In this document: positions 53,431-64,000 of the stretch, in pieces | Layout: every line of letters begins with the position of its first letter | Position numbering within the stretch: position 1 is the stretch's first letter | From: Prosopocoilus inquinatus | Taxonomy: Eukaryota > Arthropoda > Insecta > Coleoptera > Lucanidae | Reading direction: 5' to 3' | Length of the DNA stretch: 64,000 nt | NCBI GenBank assembly: GCA_036172665.1 | Contig: CM069876.1 | Span: 43,927,001-43,991,000, forward strand | Notes under the pieces: model-generated | Told to the model about the DNA's origin: nothing | The model's input: only the letters and a program-made list of their open reading frames with translations | Databases searched by the model: none | Made by a program: the position numbers and the translations under genes

Positions 53431-54164
53431 AAAAATTTTAAAAGACATGAAATAATGAACGTGTACCAAGCGAGAGTTTCACGCGATAGATCATTCGGGG
53501 AAAGAAGAGCTCGAGGCGTAAATCATTTTCGGGCCGGTGATTGTAGTGAGTACATAAATACGTGTTACTGAACGCGCCCTTATTTATCCATAACTCACAT
53601 GAGGCGGCGGCGGCGGGCGTTACAAACAGCGAATAAATCTAAAATGGAAACTTTATCAGCCGTATAGTTCTGCTCGCGGCATAATTGAATTTAAAAATTT
53701 ATTTCGTTTTAATGGGGCGCTCCGCGCGCGCCGCCGCACCGCCGGGGGGTGCCCCCGCTAATATGTCACGGGGCGCGCGGGCCCTGATACGCACTATTTT
53801 AGCGCGGAATTAAATTAGGCAAAAGTGCTCGCTCGTAATAGAATATCGAGTCAATTTGCTTCAAATCTCTCCGTCGCGGCGCCGCTTTCGTTTTCCACCT
53901 GTTCTGGCGAACGCGCCGGAAAGAGACAGACGCGCTGTAAATAATGAAGTTAAGAGTGAACCGGGTATAATACGCTATGCATACTTAATGTGCGTAAAAT
54001 GTTTTACTCATAATTTTGTTACGCGAACGAGAATATGTTCAATGATAATTTCACTAATGGACCCTATAAATACGTAATGTCGCAGGCATCGCTTGTTACC
54101 ACTTTTACAATTTTTTAGTGCAACAAACAAAAAACGATTAAATTTATAACCGGAGCAGGCCGTG
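53431..54164. other. Single-copy CpG-rich stretch, no gene seen
   Basis: GGCGGCGGCGGCGGGCG at about 53604-53620 and a GC-rich patch at 53715-53790. No recognisable reading frame. Confidence 0.4.
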
Positions 54165-54365
54165 ATTTGCAACACACAGTTGGTCACACTGACTGCCCGA
54201 CGCACATTGAGTTGTCAAAATGTGACAGCTCTTTGTCGTCTGTTAATTTCAAATGACGAAATCTAACCTCAAATTAAAAAGTTCTTTTGTTTAATACACT
54301 CACTTGTGCCAACTACGTAATACAAACCTCGGCCTACTCCAATTATTTATAATTTAATTGACACA
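54165..54365 (+). repeat. Diverged fragment of the 22.8/34.2-kb segment
   Basis: CACAGTTGGTCACACTG, GACGCA.ATTGAGTTGTC, AAA.TGTGACAG, AATCTAACCTCAAATTAAAA, TGCCAACTACG.AATACAAACCT and CTCCAATTATTTATAATTTA match 22806-23070 and 34188-34460 in order. Confidence 0.75.
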
Positions 54366-54684
54366 ATAATACATTTATTTATTTTTACAAATGCAAATAA
54401 AGAGGATAAAAATAAAAGCTTGATCGATACGATTAATGGACTCTTATGGAGTCTACTTTAATTAGGTTATGAGCGAAAGACGAAAGAGAGTCTTGCCAAC
54501 TGAAATACCTTGCACTCTCGCTGGCAGGTATTACTTCTTTTTGTACATTTAATCCGGTGCTTAACGAGCTTAGCCTGCTTACTTACTCACAAGTGCACTT
54601 TAAGTTCTTATTTCGCTTCCACTTCTTCCCAATTGAATCATTTTTAAGCGCGGCCGTGCTAATCCGCTCTAATTTAATCCCTTT
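54366..54684. other. Short AT-rich stretch, nothing recognised
   Basis: No repeat copy or coding potential was noticed before the tandem array begins. Confidence 0.4.
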
Positions 54685-55256
54685 AACCGTAGAAACACCG
54701 AAGACAACAGTTCATTGGCGTTTGCTCAAGGTCACCGTTTTTGTTTTTTTGTTTTTTTTTGTTCAAGCGAAAACAAAGCATTTATAACTTGAAACAAATT
54801 TTTGTCTCTATAATGAAATGGCATCAGCTTTTACTCGGTTGGTTCTGACTTACGTCGTAGCTTCGGTTTCGATTCGGTCGAACCGTAGAAACACCGAAGA
54901 CAACAGTTCATTGGTGTTTGTTCAAGGTCGCCGTTTTTCTTTTTTTTTTGTTCAAGCGAAAACAAAGCATTTATAACTTGAAACATTTTTTTGTTACTAA
55001 AATGAAATGACATCAGCTTTTACTCGGTTGGTTCTGACTTACGTCGTAGCTTCGGTTTCGATTCGGTCGAACCGTAGAAACACCGAAGACAACAGTTAAT
55101 TGGCGTTTGCTTAAGGTCGCCGTTTTTTTCTTTTTTTTTGTGCAAGCGAAAACAAAGCATTTATAACTTGAAACAAATTCTTGTTTCTAAAATGAAATGA
55201 CATCAGCTTTTACTCGGTTGGTTCTGACTTACGTCGTCGCTTCGGTTTCGATCCGT
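54685..55256 (+). repeat. Three tandem units of ~190 bp
   Basis: AACCGTAGAAACACCGAAGA starts units at 54685, 54881 and about 55070. They share CAACAGTTCATTGGCGTTTG (with variants), AAGCGAAAACAAAGCATTTA, AAAATGAAATGACATCAGCT and TTCTGACTTACGTCGT.GCTT. The last unit runs into a GAACTCCTTCCG sequence at 55258. Confidence 0.9.
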
Positions 55257-56637
55257 TCGAACTCCTTCCGTACTTAGGGGCGAAGCCAAGTTTGGCTTTA
55301 TTAATTTGTTGCGAGCATAGAACGCTAAGGGTTTTATTCAGTGTTTTGTGAGGGGGCCGCGGCCCATACCAATAAGTTCTTTTTCTTTTCACCGCTTTTC
55401 TGTTTACCGCCAAGCTCACTTCCGCTCAGATGAACGTCATTTCTACGTAATAGGCGTGCACGGGTCACAAGGTCGAAATCGCAGTTTAAACTTACCTGTT
55501 CATGCTAACGAAAATGACGTTTATCTGAGTTGAGATGCGATTTGTGGCGAAAAGTACACGCCTAATGTGATTATATCCGGCGCTGACAAGACACAGCTGT
55601 GTTTCGTTTCCGGCAAGAGTTTCAGGCTAGCCACTTGCATCTCTACGGCTACTGCCGATGGTTGATGGTGTACCTTGGTGGATCAAAAGCTCCTTACAGC
55701 TTGTCTCAGCTCGTCCCCTTTAATGAAGACCCTTAATGTCCCCAATCATGATTCGTTCAAATTATAATTATTGTTGCACTTCTCTTCTGAAACCATTCGT
55801 AGAATACTCGCAGCTGCAAACCTTGAGATACAAGCTGCCTGCCCATACGCATTGCGTAAGCGTGCTCATAAGCACACTGACTTTTTTTTTGTGGTGGTAC
55901 TGATTGCCCAAGGGTGTTTTAAGTCGTAGACTTGTCAGGGCCTCAGGAGGGGGAGAGTGGGACTTGACAGTTTTAAATCCTCCATTTTTTCAATCAGAAG
56001 CTACGCGCAGGTTAAAAATATTTAAATACTTCAAATCACGGTAAAAAAAAAAATAAGTTTCCGTCAAAAAGTTCCTGTCGGGGTAGTTTCTGGGCCCGGT
56101 TTTGACAAGAGAGCAAACTCTGTGAATGTGAAAGTGAATGATTTATTTTACTTTCGGATTAATTTCTAGTTACGTTTCAGTAACCACGTGTTGTATGTGC
56201 TTGATTTAGGTGGCAACATCGCGTCCCGAAAATGACATTCTTATGCCGATTGAAATCAAGGCTTTTTGTTGATCTTAGGCGATCACGTTCGTCACATGTT
56301 CGGGTTGGCTCGCCATTTTGACTTGTAGGGAGAATCGATTCCGGCACGCAAATGCTTTCATCTTGACCACACTTTTACCCTTCGACACGTTAAAGTGAGC
56401 ACGCGTTTTGTTCGATTGCGTGAGTTTGTGCACAATTGGGTTGCAAAATTCTAAATAAAAAAGATGAAAAACAAATAGCGTATCTGGAATTAAATAAGCC
56501 CTCTGTGTGGTCTGACTTGCTTTTGCGAAAATATTTCCGATCGGATTATCCAGAACTACGAGTAGAACCTGAGAGTTGTACATTTTCTTCGGTTCTTTCC
56601 CCTAGCAGGAGGAGTACTATGAATGCTTCCATTTCCT
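55257..56637. other. Stretch with weak relatives of the 59-61-kb family, no gene seen
   Basis: TTTGGCTTTATTAATTTGTT at about 55290 and GGTGGATCAAAAGCTCC..CAGCTTGTCTCAGC at about 55677-55712 resemble phrases in the composite array (TTTGGCTTTATTAATGTGCG; GGTGGA.TATAAAGCTCGTCAGAG..TTGTCTCAGCC). A 102-codon minus frame (56275-56583) has no recognisable domain. Confidence 0.35.
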
Positions 56638-56930
56638 CTCGGTCGCCACTACGACGCACCTGCTCGAAAGTTACAGAGGCACGATGTTAGTAGTTGGTAC
56701 TATCGCATTGACCAAAGACCGAGAGAGAACGTCTGACTGCTGACATTTGACTGCGACAAGTGCTACCACACCGATCGACCTCGAGGTCGCCACTACGACG
56801 CACCTGCTGGAAAGTTACAGAGGCACGATGTTAGTAGTTGGTACGATCGCATTGACCAAAGACCGAGAGAGAACGTCTGACTGCTGACATTTGAATACGG
56901 CCAGTGCTGCCACATCGATCGCCTGGAACT
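56638..56930. repeat. Direct repeat of a 144-bp unit, two copies
   Basis: GGTCGCCACTACGACGCACC begins copies at 56641 and 56785. Both continue through AAAGTTACAGAGGCACGATG, TTAGTAGTTGGTAC, CGCATTGACCAAAGACCGAG and CTGACTGCTGACATTTGA. The copies are nearly identical, which suggests a recent duplication. Confidence 0.95.
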
Positions 56931-56990
56931 TCCAAACCGTAACGAGCACAGATGTTTTATAATTGACGTAAATTTCATTGCTTCACATAA

Positions 56991-57221
56991 ACATTTTGTT
57001 GCAAATCATTTTTGATTGCAGTGAAACCCTCGAGCAGCCACTGTACAGCTGTTTCAGCCCTATTTGGGAGCTTCTTCAGCAGAAACGTTTTTTGTTTTTT
57101 GGTTTGCAGTGGAAATCTCGAGCTACGTTTCTGCTGAAGAAGCCCCAAATAGGGCTGAAACAGCTGTACAGAGGCTGCACGAGGGTTTCACTGCAATCAA
57201 AAACGATTTGCAACAAAATGT
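56991..57221. mobile_element. Palindromic foldback element, 231 bp, with hammerhead-core-like sequence in each arm
   Basis: The left arm (56991-57087) and right arm (57126-57221) are almost perfect inverted copies around a 38-bp T-rich centre. They begin ACATTTTGTTGCAAATC and include TGCAGTGAAACCCTCG, ACAGCTGTTTCAGCCCTATT and CTTCTTCAGCAGAAACG. Each arm contains, in one orientation, CUGAAGA, an AGCCCC/GGGCU stem-loop and GAAAC (plus strand 57134-57161; minus strand 57079-57051). No coding capacity and no target-site duplication identified. Confidence 0.8.
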
Positions 57222-58666
57222 TGCTGAACGTAGGATGTCGCTGTGTTAGCCATTCGTAAATATTTTCGGTATACGTTTGTGTATTAGTTTACAGTTTTCT
57301 CGTGAATTTTAAGCTAAGTTCATTTAAGAAGGTTGGATTATCGTTTCACGGTTATATGAAGGTCAGTACTGCACCTATTTGAATTGGTTCTTTGTTTTAA
57401 GTTGTTTATCGTGTCAGAGATTCGAGTTCGAATTATTTAAGTTATTTTAAGCCCTCAAAGCCAGCGTTCTCGTTATACTAAGTTAGCATGTGCCTGAGTG
57501 GATCCTTGGGAGTCGGTTCCATACTGCGCACATCGGTTTGGGTTACTTCCTGGCGCCCGATCGTATCTGTTTGAACTCAAACCCTTCTCCTTCAGAGACT
57601 AGCTTCGTGACAACTGATTGGCTTCTGAGGGGAAATCCAAATTAATACTAAATATATGATAAAAATTAAAAAAAGAAACGCATGAGCTATTTTTTTTTAA
57701 CCTGTTGATAGCGCCACAGAAAATTTAAATTAAAAATGCACGAGATAATAAGGACAGCTGGACACGTTCTGATTCGGTGACCTGTTTTATGACGAGCAAC
57801 AAAACCATCAAAAAATCGTTAATTAATTTCAGAGCAAGAGCACGTTTTATGCATTCTGATGGCGCCCCGTTATTTCTAATTACGAAACAATGTTGCACAA
57901 TTTGCAGACCAGCCGGAACCTTTGATCTCGACTCTCGCATAATATGTCGCAATCTAACGTCGTTAAAACTTTATTAAATATTGCACAAGAGAGGAAGACC
58001 TACTTCTCTCATCCACTCGCTGCCAGTTACCGAAAGAGTTCGTTGTTACATGTCATAATATGGTGGACTTCTAAAAAAAAAAAAAAAAATTGGGGACAGA
58101 CCACGGTGAATGATAAATTTAGATGATACAACGGAGAGATGCAGTCGGTGAACAAAACAATGTTTACGCCTTGAACATGACATAAGTCGTACTCGCGGAA
58201 CAAACAAAAACACAAACGCTCGACTCTACCGATGCAGGGTGTTACGGTTGGGAAAACATCTATCGTGAGTTCGTTATCACTTTTTCAGTTTCGCGTTCAA
58301 ACAACCGAACCGACGCCACCACCGACATTCCGTGTAATCATTTTATTTATTGGCTGTCGGCGGCATGAACTCAAAGAGAACGTCGGAAAATATCAAAGTG
58401 AGCGGCGTGTATGAGCGTGAATTATGACATTCAATTGAAGACACTTGCTGCTTGTCGCAAAATAAAAACCAAACGTACACCGCTTTTGTGATCAGCGTGC
58501 CGTGCCGCCTTTTGATGTTGTGGCGAATATTACGTAAGTGACTGGCGGGGGGCGTGGCTTCCTTTTAAAATGCACGTGTGATTTTGCGTATTTGCAAGAT
58601 CAAAGTCTACCGCAACATCATAAATTTCAATCATCCCCAGTTTTGTTCATTTACAATAGTCTAGAA
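57222..58666. other. Stretch without recognised gene
   Basis: Frames of up to 75 codons with no domain. An A-run lies at about 58072-58089. GTAGGATGTCGCTGT.TTA at 57230-57247 also occurs at 30950-30967 near the other hammerhead-like motif. Confidence 0.4.
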
Positions 58667-58939
58667 CAGGCGTCGGAAACCTTTTTTGACTGTGAGCCAA
58701 AATGTGACTATTAAGAAAATGGTTCGGGTCAATGGATCATTTTCAATCAATCCAGTCTGTCGACGCAATGTTAGTGTTATTATTTATAGATTTATTAGAT
58801 TTACTTTCTCAAGGGTTCTGTTTCGTGATGTGATATGTTTTATAATTTACTTTTATATATTAGGCTTTATCTTCGGAACACAGTTGGGTCACAAATGGGT
58901 CACTTGGTGACCCGCGGGTCTAAGGTTGCCGGACGCGTG
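58667..58939. mobile_element. Non-autonomous hAT-type element, 273 bp
   Basis: The left end CAGGCGTCGGAAACCTTTTT and the right end (reverse complement CACGCGTCCGGCAACCTTAG) form imperfect inverted termini of the hAT type (CAGGGGTCGG.AACC-like), with GAGCCAAAATGTGAC just inside. The 8 bp at the left is GTCTAGAA, which fits the nTCTAGAn duplication of the Buster group. The 8 bp at the right, GTCCGGAC, agrees at five positions. It has no transposase. Confidence 0.7.
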
Positions 58940-59019
58940 GTCCGGACGCTCTTTTTCCTCTTAAAAGAACACGTTGAGGCACTTCAAACTACACCGCGTC
59001 TGTTTTCATCGGTTTGTCT

Positions 59020-60840
59020 ACATTCCTGACTTTATTGCTACATTTTTTTTTGTACAACGCGATGGAGAGATTAACTTGCGTTTACATTTAATCTTACCAT
59101 TGGGTCTTCTCTGCCTCTACTTTTATTCTATTGACTCTATCACGATGACTTTGGTTCGTGAAAGCCCTTCTCTACTTCGGCCAGTTTTGGCTCTAGTAAT
59201 GTGCGACGTGCTTCGTTGTTACTTTTTTTTTGTACAACGCGACGGAGAGATTAACTTGCGTTTACATTTAACCTTACCGTTGGGTCTTCTCTGCCTCTAC
59301 TTTTATTTTATTGACTCTTGATACTATCACGATGATTTTGATTCGTGAAAGCCCTTCTCGTCTTAGGCTAGTTCTGGCTTTGTTAATGTGCGACGTGCTT
59401 GGAGCATGCAGTCAGAGTCGTCTTGCAATATCCCCGGGGCACGTTGAAGTATGTTTTTCGTGTGGGTGCTGCGGCCCCATAGCTGCCTATCGTCCGCGGC
59501 AAGCAAGGCAAGGCTATTTTGGTACCGGCATGACCCCGGGGAGGTTTCCTGCAATTATACGGCTGCAATCGGAGATAACTTAGTGCCCTTGGGGAATAAG
59601 AAGCTCGTGAGCACCTGCAGACACTTCAAACGATATCGGTTTTTTTTTACATTCCTAACTTTATTGTTACGTTTTTTGTATGGGTTTTCTCTGCCTCTAC
59701 TTTTATTCTATTGACTCTTGATACTATAACGATGATTTTTGTTCGTGAAAGCCCTTCTCTACTTCGGCTAGTTTTGGCTTTATTAATGTGCGACGTGCTT
59801 GGAGCTTGCAGAGTCGTCAGACTCGTCTTGCAATATTCCCGGGGCACGTTGGAGAATGTTTTTCGTGTGGATGCTGCGGCCCCATGGCTGCCTATAGTCC
59901 ACGGCAAGCAAGGCAAGGGAATAAGAAGCTCGTGAGCACCTGCAGACACTTCAAACGATATCGTTCTTTTTTCATTCCTAACTTTATTGCTACGTTCTTT
60001 TGTATGACGCGACGGAGAGATTAAATTGCGTTTACATTTGACCTTTAATACCATTGAGGTCTTCCCTACCTCTACTTTTATTCTGTTGGCTCTTGATGCT
60101 GTCAGCATAATTTCGATTCGTGAAAGCCCTTCTCTGCTTCGGCTAATTTTGGCTTAATTAATGTGCGACGTGCTTGGAGCACGCAGAGTCGGCAGAGTTC
60201 TTGCGCCAATTGATGTGTTTTCCGTGCGGTGGCTGCGGCCCCATGGCAACGTACATTCCACGGCGAATAAAGCAAGGCTATTTTGGTACCGACAGGACCT
60301 TGCAGAGGGTTCCTGCAATTATAGGACTACGGTCGGAGATAGATTGTTGCCCTGGTGGAGTATAAAGCTCGTCAGAGTTTTGTCTCAGCCTCATCCTTGA
60401 CGTTCAGGAGAGGTGTATTTGCGACTGTTGCTTTCTCCTTTCGTGCAAGTTATTATTGTCGAACTTGTCTTCCCTTACAGGCGTTTAGTTCCGGATTTTA
60501 GTATCTGTTTAGGAGACGGTGGTGGCGACGCCTCCTTATCGTGGGGTGCGACTCAATACTATTGTCGGTTGCGGTCCTTTCTTGGACAAACGTTGGATTT
60601 GAATTGCCTGTGACGACCCTTCTAGAGGAACAGGTGAACCCGGCTTTCGATGAAGCGGTCTTCGAACCGGAGTCATCAGCGTTTGGCGTCTTCAAACGTC
60701 AATGGTGGTGTAAAACAGGGCGACCGATCGTATGATGACAGGCAAACGGGTGGGAGATGCCCTTATTTGCGACGAAATTTAGCGAGTTTGATAGTTCTTC
60801 ACGTATTGCTTTGGGCGCTTCGCGCCAGTTATAGTTAAAC
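59020..60840 (+). repeat. Composite tandem array, about four partial units
   Basis: Unit heads (ACTTTATTG.TAC.TTTTTT, ACGCGA.GGAGAGATTAA, CTCTGCCTCTACTTTTATT) occur near 59027, 59225, 59655 and 59975. Each is followed by CGTGAAAGCCCTTCTC, TTTGGCT, AATGTGCGACGTGCTTGGAG and, in three units, TGCTGCGGCCCCATGGCTGC-like blocks and AAGCAAGGC. Units are of different length because of internal deletions. The last part (60225-60625) is shared with 8860-9260. No terminal repeats seen. Confidence 0.85.
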
Positions 60841-62590
60841 TCAGATTCTGTCTCGTGTGAAGCTTTTGAAGGATTTAGAATTACTTCGGAAATATTTTCG
60901 GATTTTATTTTGCAACTAGTCGCTCACATACAGTCGTGACGCTAATGTGCAGATCTTTGGTTAGGTAAATGTAAATGTTAATGTAAAACGCCGTAGTTTG
61001 TTTGGTTGGTTACAGTTTTAAGGACAGCACCCACTTGGTAGCGCTAAGCCAAACCTGAGTTTCAATAACGCGCAGCTAAGATAAAATTTAAAACGTCGCA
61101 AAGTGTAGCGGGCTTTGGCTTTATTAACTTGCGATGTGTTTGGAGCACACAGAGTCGTCAGCGTCGCCTTGCGTTACGCGAGAGTACGTTTCACGTTTGG
61201 GATCTGCGGCACTATAGCAGAGATTACACACATTAATTCTATATCTATATCTTTATATAATTCTGTATAAACAATATAATGTAACAATGACGTAATTTAT
61301 ACAATTAAAATCTGATTTAACTTTGTTACACTAAGTTATATCACGGGTAAGGGAGATTTATAAGAAGCGACCTGGAGCATACTAAATATGCACCCTCACT
61401 CTTTTAATGCAGCTCTTCTTAACGGAAGACCGAACCTTTTGCTTTTAATGAACCCTCGAAACTTCGGCGAACGGATTTAATCTTAATATCTCTCTGCACG
61501 TGAGCGAGTACATAAACAAATCAAAATTGCGATGGCTCTCTGACGCATACCTCTTCTTCTATAAATAAAGTTGCAAGCATGAAGATGTCCGATTCTCGAT
61601 GATTCTATCAGTAAACGCTTTATTAAATCATTCGCGTTCTCGTTTTGGAGGAGGAGAAGAGAAATTATTATTAGCCGCCGGTGGTGCGCCCGAAAGTTCG
61701 GGGAAATTAGCTGATTAAAATGTCAGACGATGAAATTAGATCGATACTTTTAATTTCTGTGAAACAACCGCGGTCCGCAGGTACAACATTAACCTAATTT
61801 GACCGTCGAGTCAAAAGAACCGGCTGATTAATTAATTTTGTCGAGGTTGGCAATTGGTTTTCTGCTTGGCGATCAAAAATTAAAGAGCGCAAAAAAATTC
61901 GTTTATTATATCCGTTCCTAGACTTTTAATTGTAATCATCAAGCCCAGGGGCATTTTAAGCGGAAGGTTTCGTTAAACATACGAGGAACTATTAATATGC
62001 TGAAGCGATCATAGTCGGAAAAAGTTCTAATCTTTAATGCGTCTGCCTTGTAAAAACAAAACAATAAACCAGTCGAAGCGGGAGAAGTCTATGCGGCAGG
62101 CAGTAACCACTACGGTTCTGGTCGACTGGATATAAAAACTTGTTTACATAACCGATTCATTCCAAAATGATCTCGTATTCTTTTTGCAATGACGGCGCTA
62201 TAACTGATATGAATTAAACGTATTACGCCAGTCTTTTTAAAAGTTACATTAAAGAATTATAATGTTTTCATAATTATTAATTTGAAAAAAACCATAAAGG
62301 CAATTATGTTATAGACGTAATTTACATCAAACGGTTGCTTCTGATGCAATGAGCGCGAGGGTGAGAGTGCCTTGGGCATATAAGCCGTTCAGCGGCGACG
62401 TTGAAATCTACTCCGCTCTTTGTTTATCTTTATACTGGTTATATTATATATATATACAGATATCCTAGAAGAATTTTTCTGCTGTTCGAGAATTTAATTC
62501 GCTTTTTTTTGTTTGCGCTCTTTTTTGTTGACTGCACTCATTCTTTGTAAGCACACTTGAACTAAAACAATTTTTTTGTACAGATTCCGT
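60841..62590. other. Stretch without recognised gene; one family fragment at 61110-61220
   Basis: GGGCTTTGGCTTTATTAACT, TGTTTGGAGCACACAGAGTC and a CTGCGGCAC block (61110-61215) are a diverged piece of the 59-60-kb array. Otherwise single-copy AT-rich DNA with a TATATATATATA run near 62445-62456. No coding potential was recognised. Confidence 0.4.
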
Positions 62591-63170
62591 CCCAGTTAGT
62601 GTGAAACTAAAAATAGGTCTCTACTTTATGTTTTCATTTTAAAATAAAAACTACATGATATCATTCCAGCGTTATGATTTCTGTTTTATCTTTACTTCAA
62701 ACATACAATTAGAGGTTTTTTTACATTAAATTATTTTTTTTATAACAGTTAAACACTAATTTATTTAACGCTCGGGTTGCTTATATATCCCGAACACGTC
62801 AAGCTTAAAATAATCGACGAAGTACAAACATAATTTGTTTTTTGAGCATTTGTTTATCTTGTGAAATTTTTAGTGAATTATTGTTAACTTCTAGTGGCAA
62901 GTCTGTTGCCAATCTAACGATTTTGTCACCAGACATATGGCGACTTTCTTTTGAAATATCAGACAAATTTTATAACGTTTTCGATTGATCGCTCTGGAGC
63001 ATTCTCAAAGCTCAAATCTCCAAATTTGTTTTAATCTTATGTAAAAATAGAGCGCTGTAGAGCAGTCAATCGAGAACGCGATTAGTAAATACCGCCATGT
63101 CTGAAATTTAATCATTTCGGGATCGATTTATGCCCGATTTCTTCACCCCAGTTAGTGTGAAACTGAAATT
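62591..63170. repeat. 20-bp direct repeats flanking ~555 bp
   Basis: CCAGTTAGTGTGAAACTAAA at 62592 and CCAGTTAGTGTGAAACTGAA at about 63148 are direct repeats on either side of a region that contains the MITE at 62930-63103. They might be the ends of a larger insertion or pieces of a tandem unit. Confidence 0.6.
62930..63103. mobile_element. Foldback MITE, 174 bp
   Basis: The left arm CAGACATATGGCGAC...GTTTTCGATTGATCGCTCTG pairs with the right arm CAGAGC-type end (GTAGAGCAGTCAATCGAGAAC...ACCGCCATGTCTG). Arms are imperfect and around 70 bp. No coding capacity. Target-site duplication was not resolved. Confidence 0.65.
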
Positions 63171-63555
63171 AATTAGTTTCATTTCTTTAAAAAGTGGCAA
63201 CACTGTGGAAAGTAGATCGCCGTTTCAAATTAAGCTGCATTTGACAGCGGGCGTTTAAGCAATTGTTGAAAATATGAAATTTCTATAATAAAATAAAAGT
63301 AATTGAGTAGTAAAGTGTTTATTGATAAGACGTTTTATTTGTGTTCTAATTTAAATTTAAATTCCCGGTAATTCATGAAGGTGGAGGAAGGCCAAAGGCG
63401 GAGCTTCTACTGTGGCTGAGGTAGATTTCAAGATTCGCTCAGGGAACTCAGCCACTCTTGCCAACTAAAGATTTTTCTTCACAATGCAATGATTGAACGA
63501 GTCAGATCCCTCGATTCCAGGATCGTTTTTATTAAAAATAATTAGAAATTAAGAT
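63104..63555. other. Stretch with a fragment of the 10-kb foldback unit, no gene seen
   Basis: TGTGGCTGAGGTAGATTTCA continues to AAGATTCGCTC at 63411-63442 and matches the ~55-bp subrepeat of the element at 10251-10613. Nothing else was recognised. Confidence 0.5.
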
Positions 63556-64000
63556 GGAAATTGAAAAGTCCATAACTCAACTCCACTAAAATTAACCTGT
63601 CGCTCAACTTTAGAGAAGAATTTTAAAAAAATATTTCAATGACGTCTCAAGATCAATCTACTTCAACTAAACTCCTCCTAAGTGAACCCGACCCAATAAA
63701 CGAATTTTAAAAATAATTCAAAACCAAAGCTAACTGAAGATGCATCGTGATTCGATTAGTGAACGAGTTAGTGTTCCGGGAATTTTTTTTAAATATAAAA
63801 GTGACTAGAAACAAAAAAAGTCAAAGCCAATAAAAATTCAATTCAAACCAAAATAATCTCAAGGTCAACTAAACTCAACTGAAATTAATCTAAGTCGCCC
63901 AACTTCAGATAATATTTTTTTTTTTTTTTAATAATTCACTGAAGTCTCAAGAACAATCTAATCCAACTAAGCTCAACGCATGTTAACCCAAACCAAGAGA
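63556..64000 (+). repeat. Two copies of a ~290-bp A/C-rich unit at the window end
   Basis: CAACT.CACTAAAATTAA, GTCGC.CAACTT.AGA.AA, AATGACGTCTCAAGA-like and CAATCTA.T.CAACTAA blocks recur at 63575-63680 and 63870-63985. The array probably continues beyond the window. Confidence 0.65.

Noticed and set aside
60201..60365. Cys-containing frame shared by copies at 8.9, 59.5 and 60.2 kb (CGPMA..IPRR region)
   Set aside because: Copies differ mostly by replacement changes and have different stops; a zinc-knuckle-like look is not enough.

Overview
The window looks like intergenic or intronic DNA from an arthropod, most likely an insect. The reasons are indirect: it is AT-rich, CpG is not depleted, short intron-like segments of about 60-100 bp with insect-type splice signals occur, and there are many small inverted-repeat DNA transposons. 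I found no convincing intact protein-coding gene, no tRNA, no rRNA and no CRISPR array. The long reading frames are either low-complexity phenylalanine- or lysine-rich translations of T-rich or A-rich DNA, or run through repeats. The assignment to insects rests on style of sequence, not on a recognised gene.

The content is almost entirely repeats of three kinds. (1) Tandem arrays: a 114-bp unit (1.6-2.4 kb), a 29-bp unit (3.2-3.3 kb), diverged GATGTCGC-containing units (26-28 kb), units of about 330 bp (28.4-29.3 kb), LTR-like units of up to 536 bp (31.4-32.8 kb), a 180-bp TATA/E-box unit (36.5-37.0 kb), long units of about 750 bp (39-42 kb), units of about 155 bp carrying a GGGGGAAAGATGTGAC motif (43.8-44.9 kb and 49 kb), units of about 310 bp (47.3-48.2 kb), about 190 bp (54.7-55.3 kb), 144 bp (56.6-56.9 kb) and a composite array (59-60.8 kb). 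(2) T-rich or A-rich degenerate satellite blocks of one family in both orientations (7.7-8.6, 18.7-20.7, 23.8-24.3, 49.9-51.9 and 52.6-53.2 kb). (3) Small inverted-repeat elements: foldbacks or MITEs at 10.3, 21.6, 23.1, 30.4, 35.2, 35.8, 52.2, 57.0, 58.7 and 62.9 kb. Several have readable ends and target-site duplications: a PIF/Harbinger-like element with TAA duplication, a hAT-like element with a TCTAGA-type duplication, and an element with an 11-bp duplication.

Large segmental copies link distant parts of the window. A 1.7-kb element occurs at 12.8-14.6 and 16.5-18.2 kb. A segment at 22.4-25.6 kb recurs at 33.5-35.6 kb. A pair of 730-bp inverted arms joins 20.0-20.7 and 23.8-24.5 kb. Components at 20.7-21.0 and 23.3-23.5 kb recur at 42.3-46.9 kb. 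The 8.9-kb segment recurs at 60.2 kb.

The most interesting observation is that two of these repeat families carry what look like intact spliceosomal signals. The 24.8-25.4-kb module has a promoter-like block (inverted CCAAT box, CACGTG), then a 71-bp intron with donor, branch point and acceptor, a 56-nt exon and a 100-bp intron. Its second copy at 34.9-35.6 kb has a decayed acceptor. The 12.8/16.5-kb element keeps a consensus AAG|GTAAGT donor and a 93-bp intron-like spacing in both copies. A second theme is a hammerhead-core-like motif (CUGANGA, short stem, GAAAC) in otherwise different repeats at 28.4, 30.9, 53.3 and 57.0-57.2 kb. Both are inferences from sequence alone.
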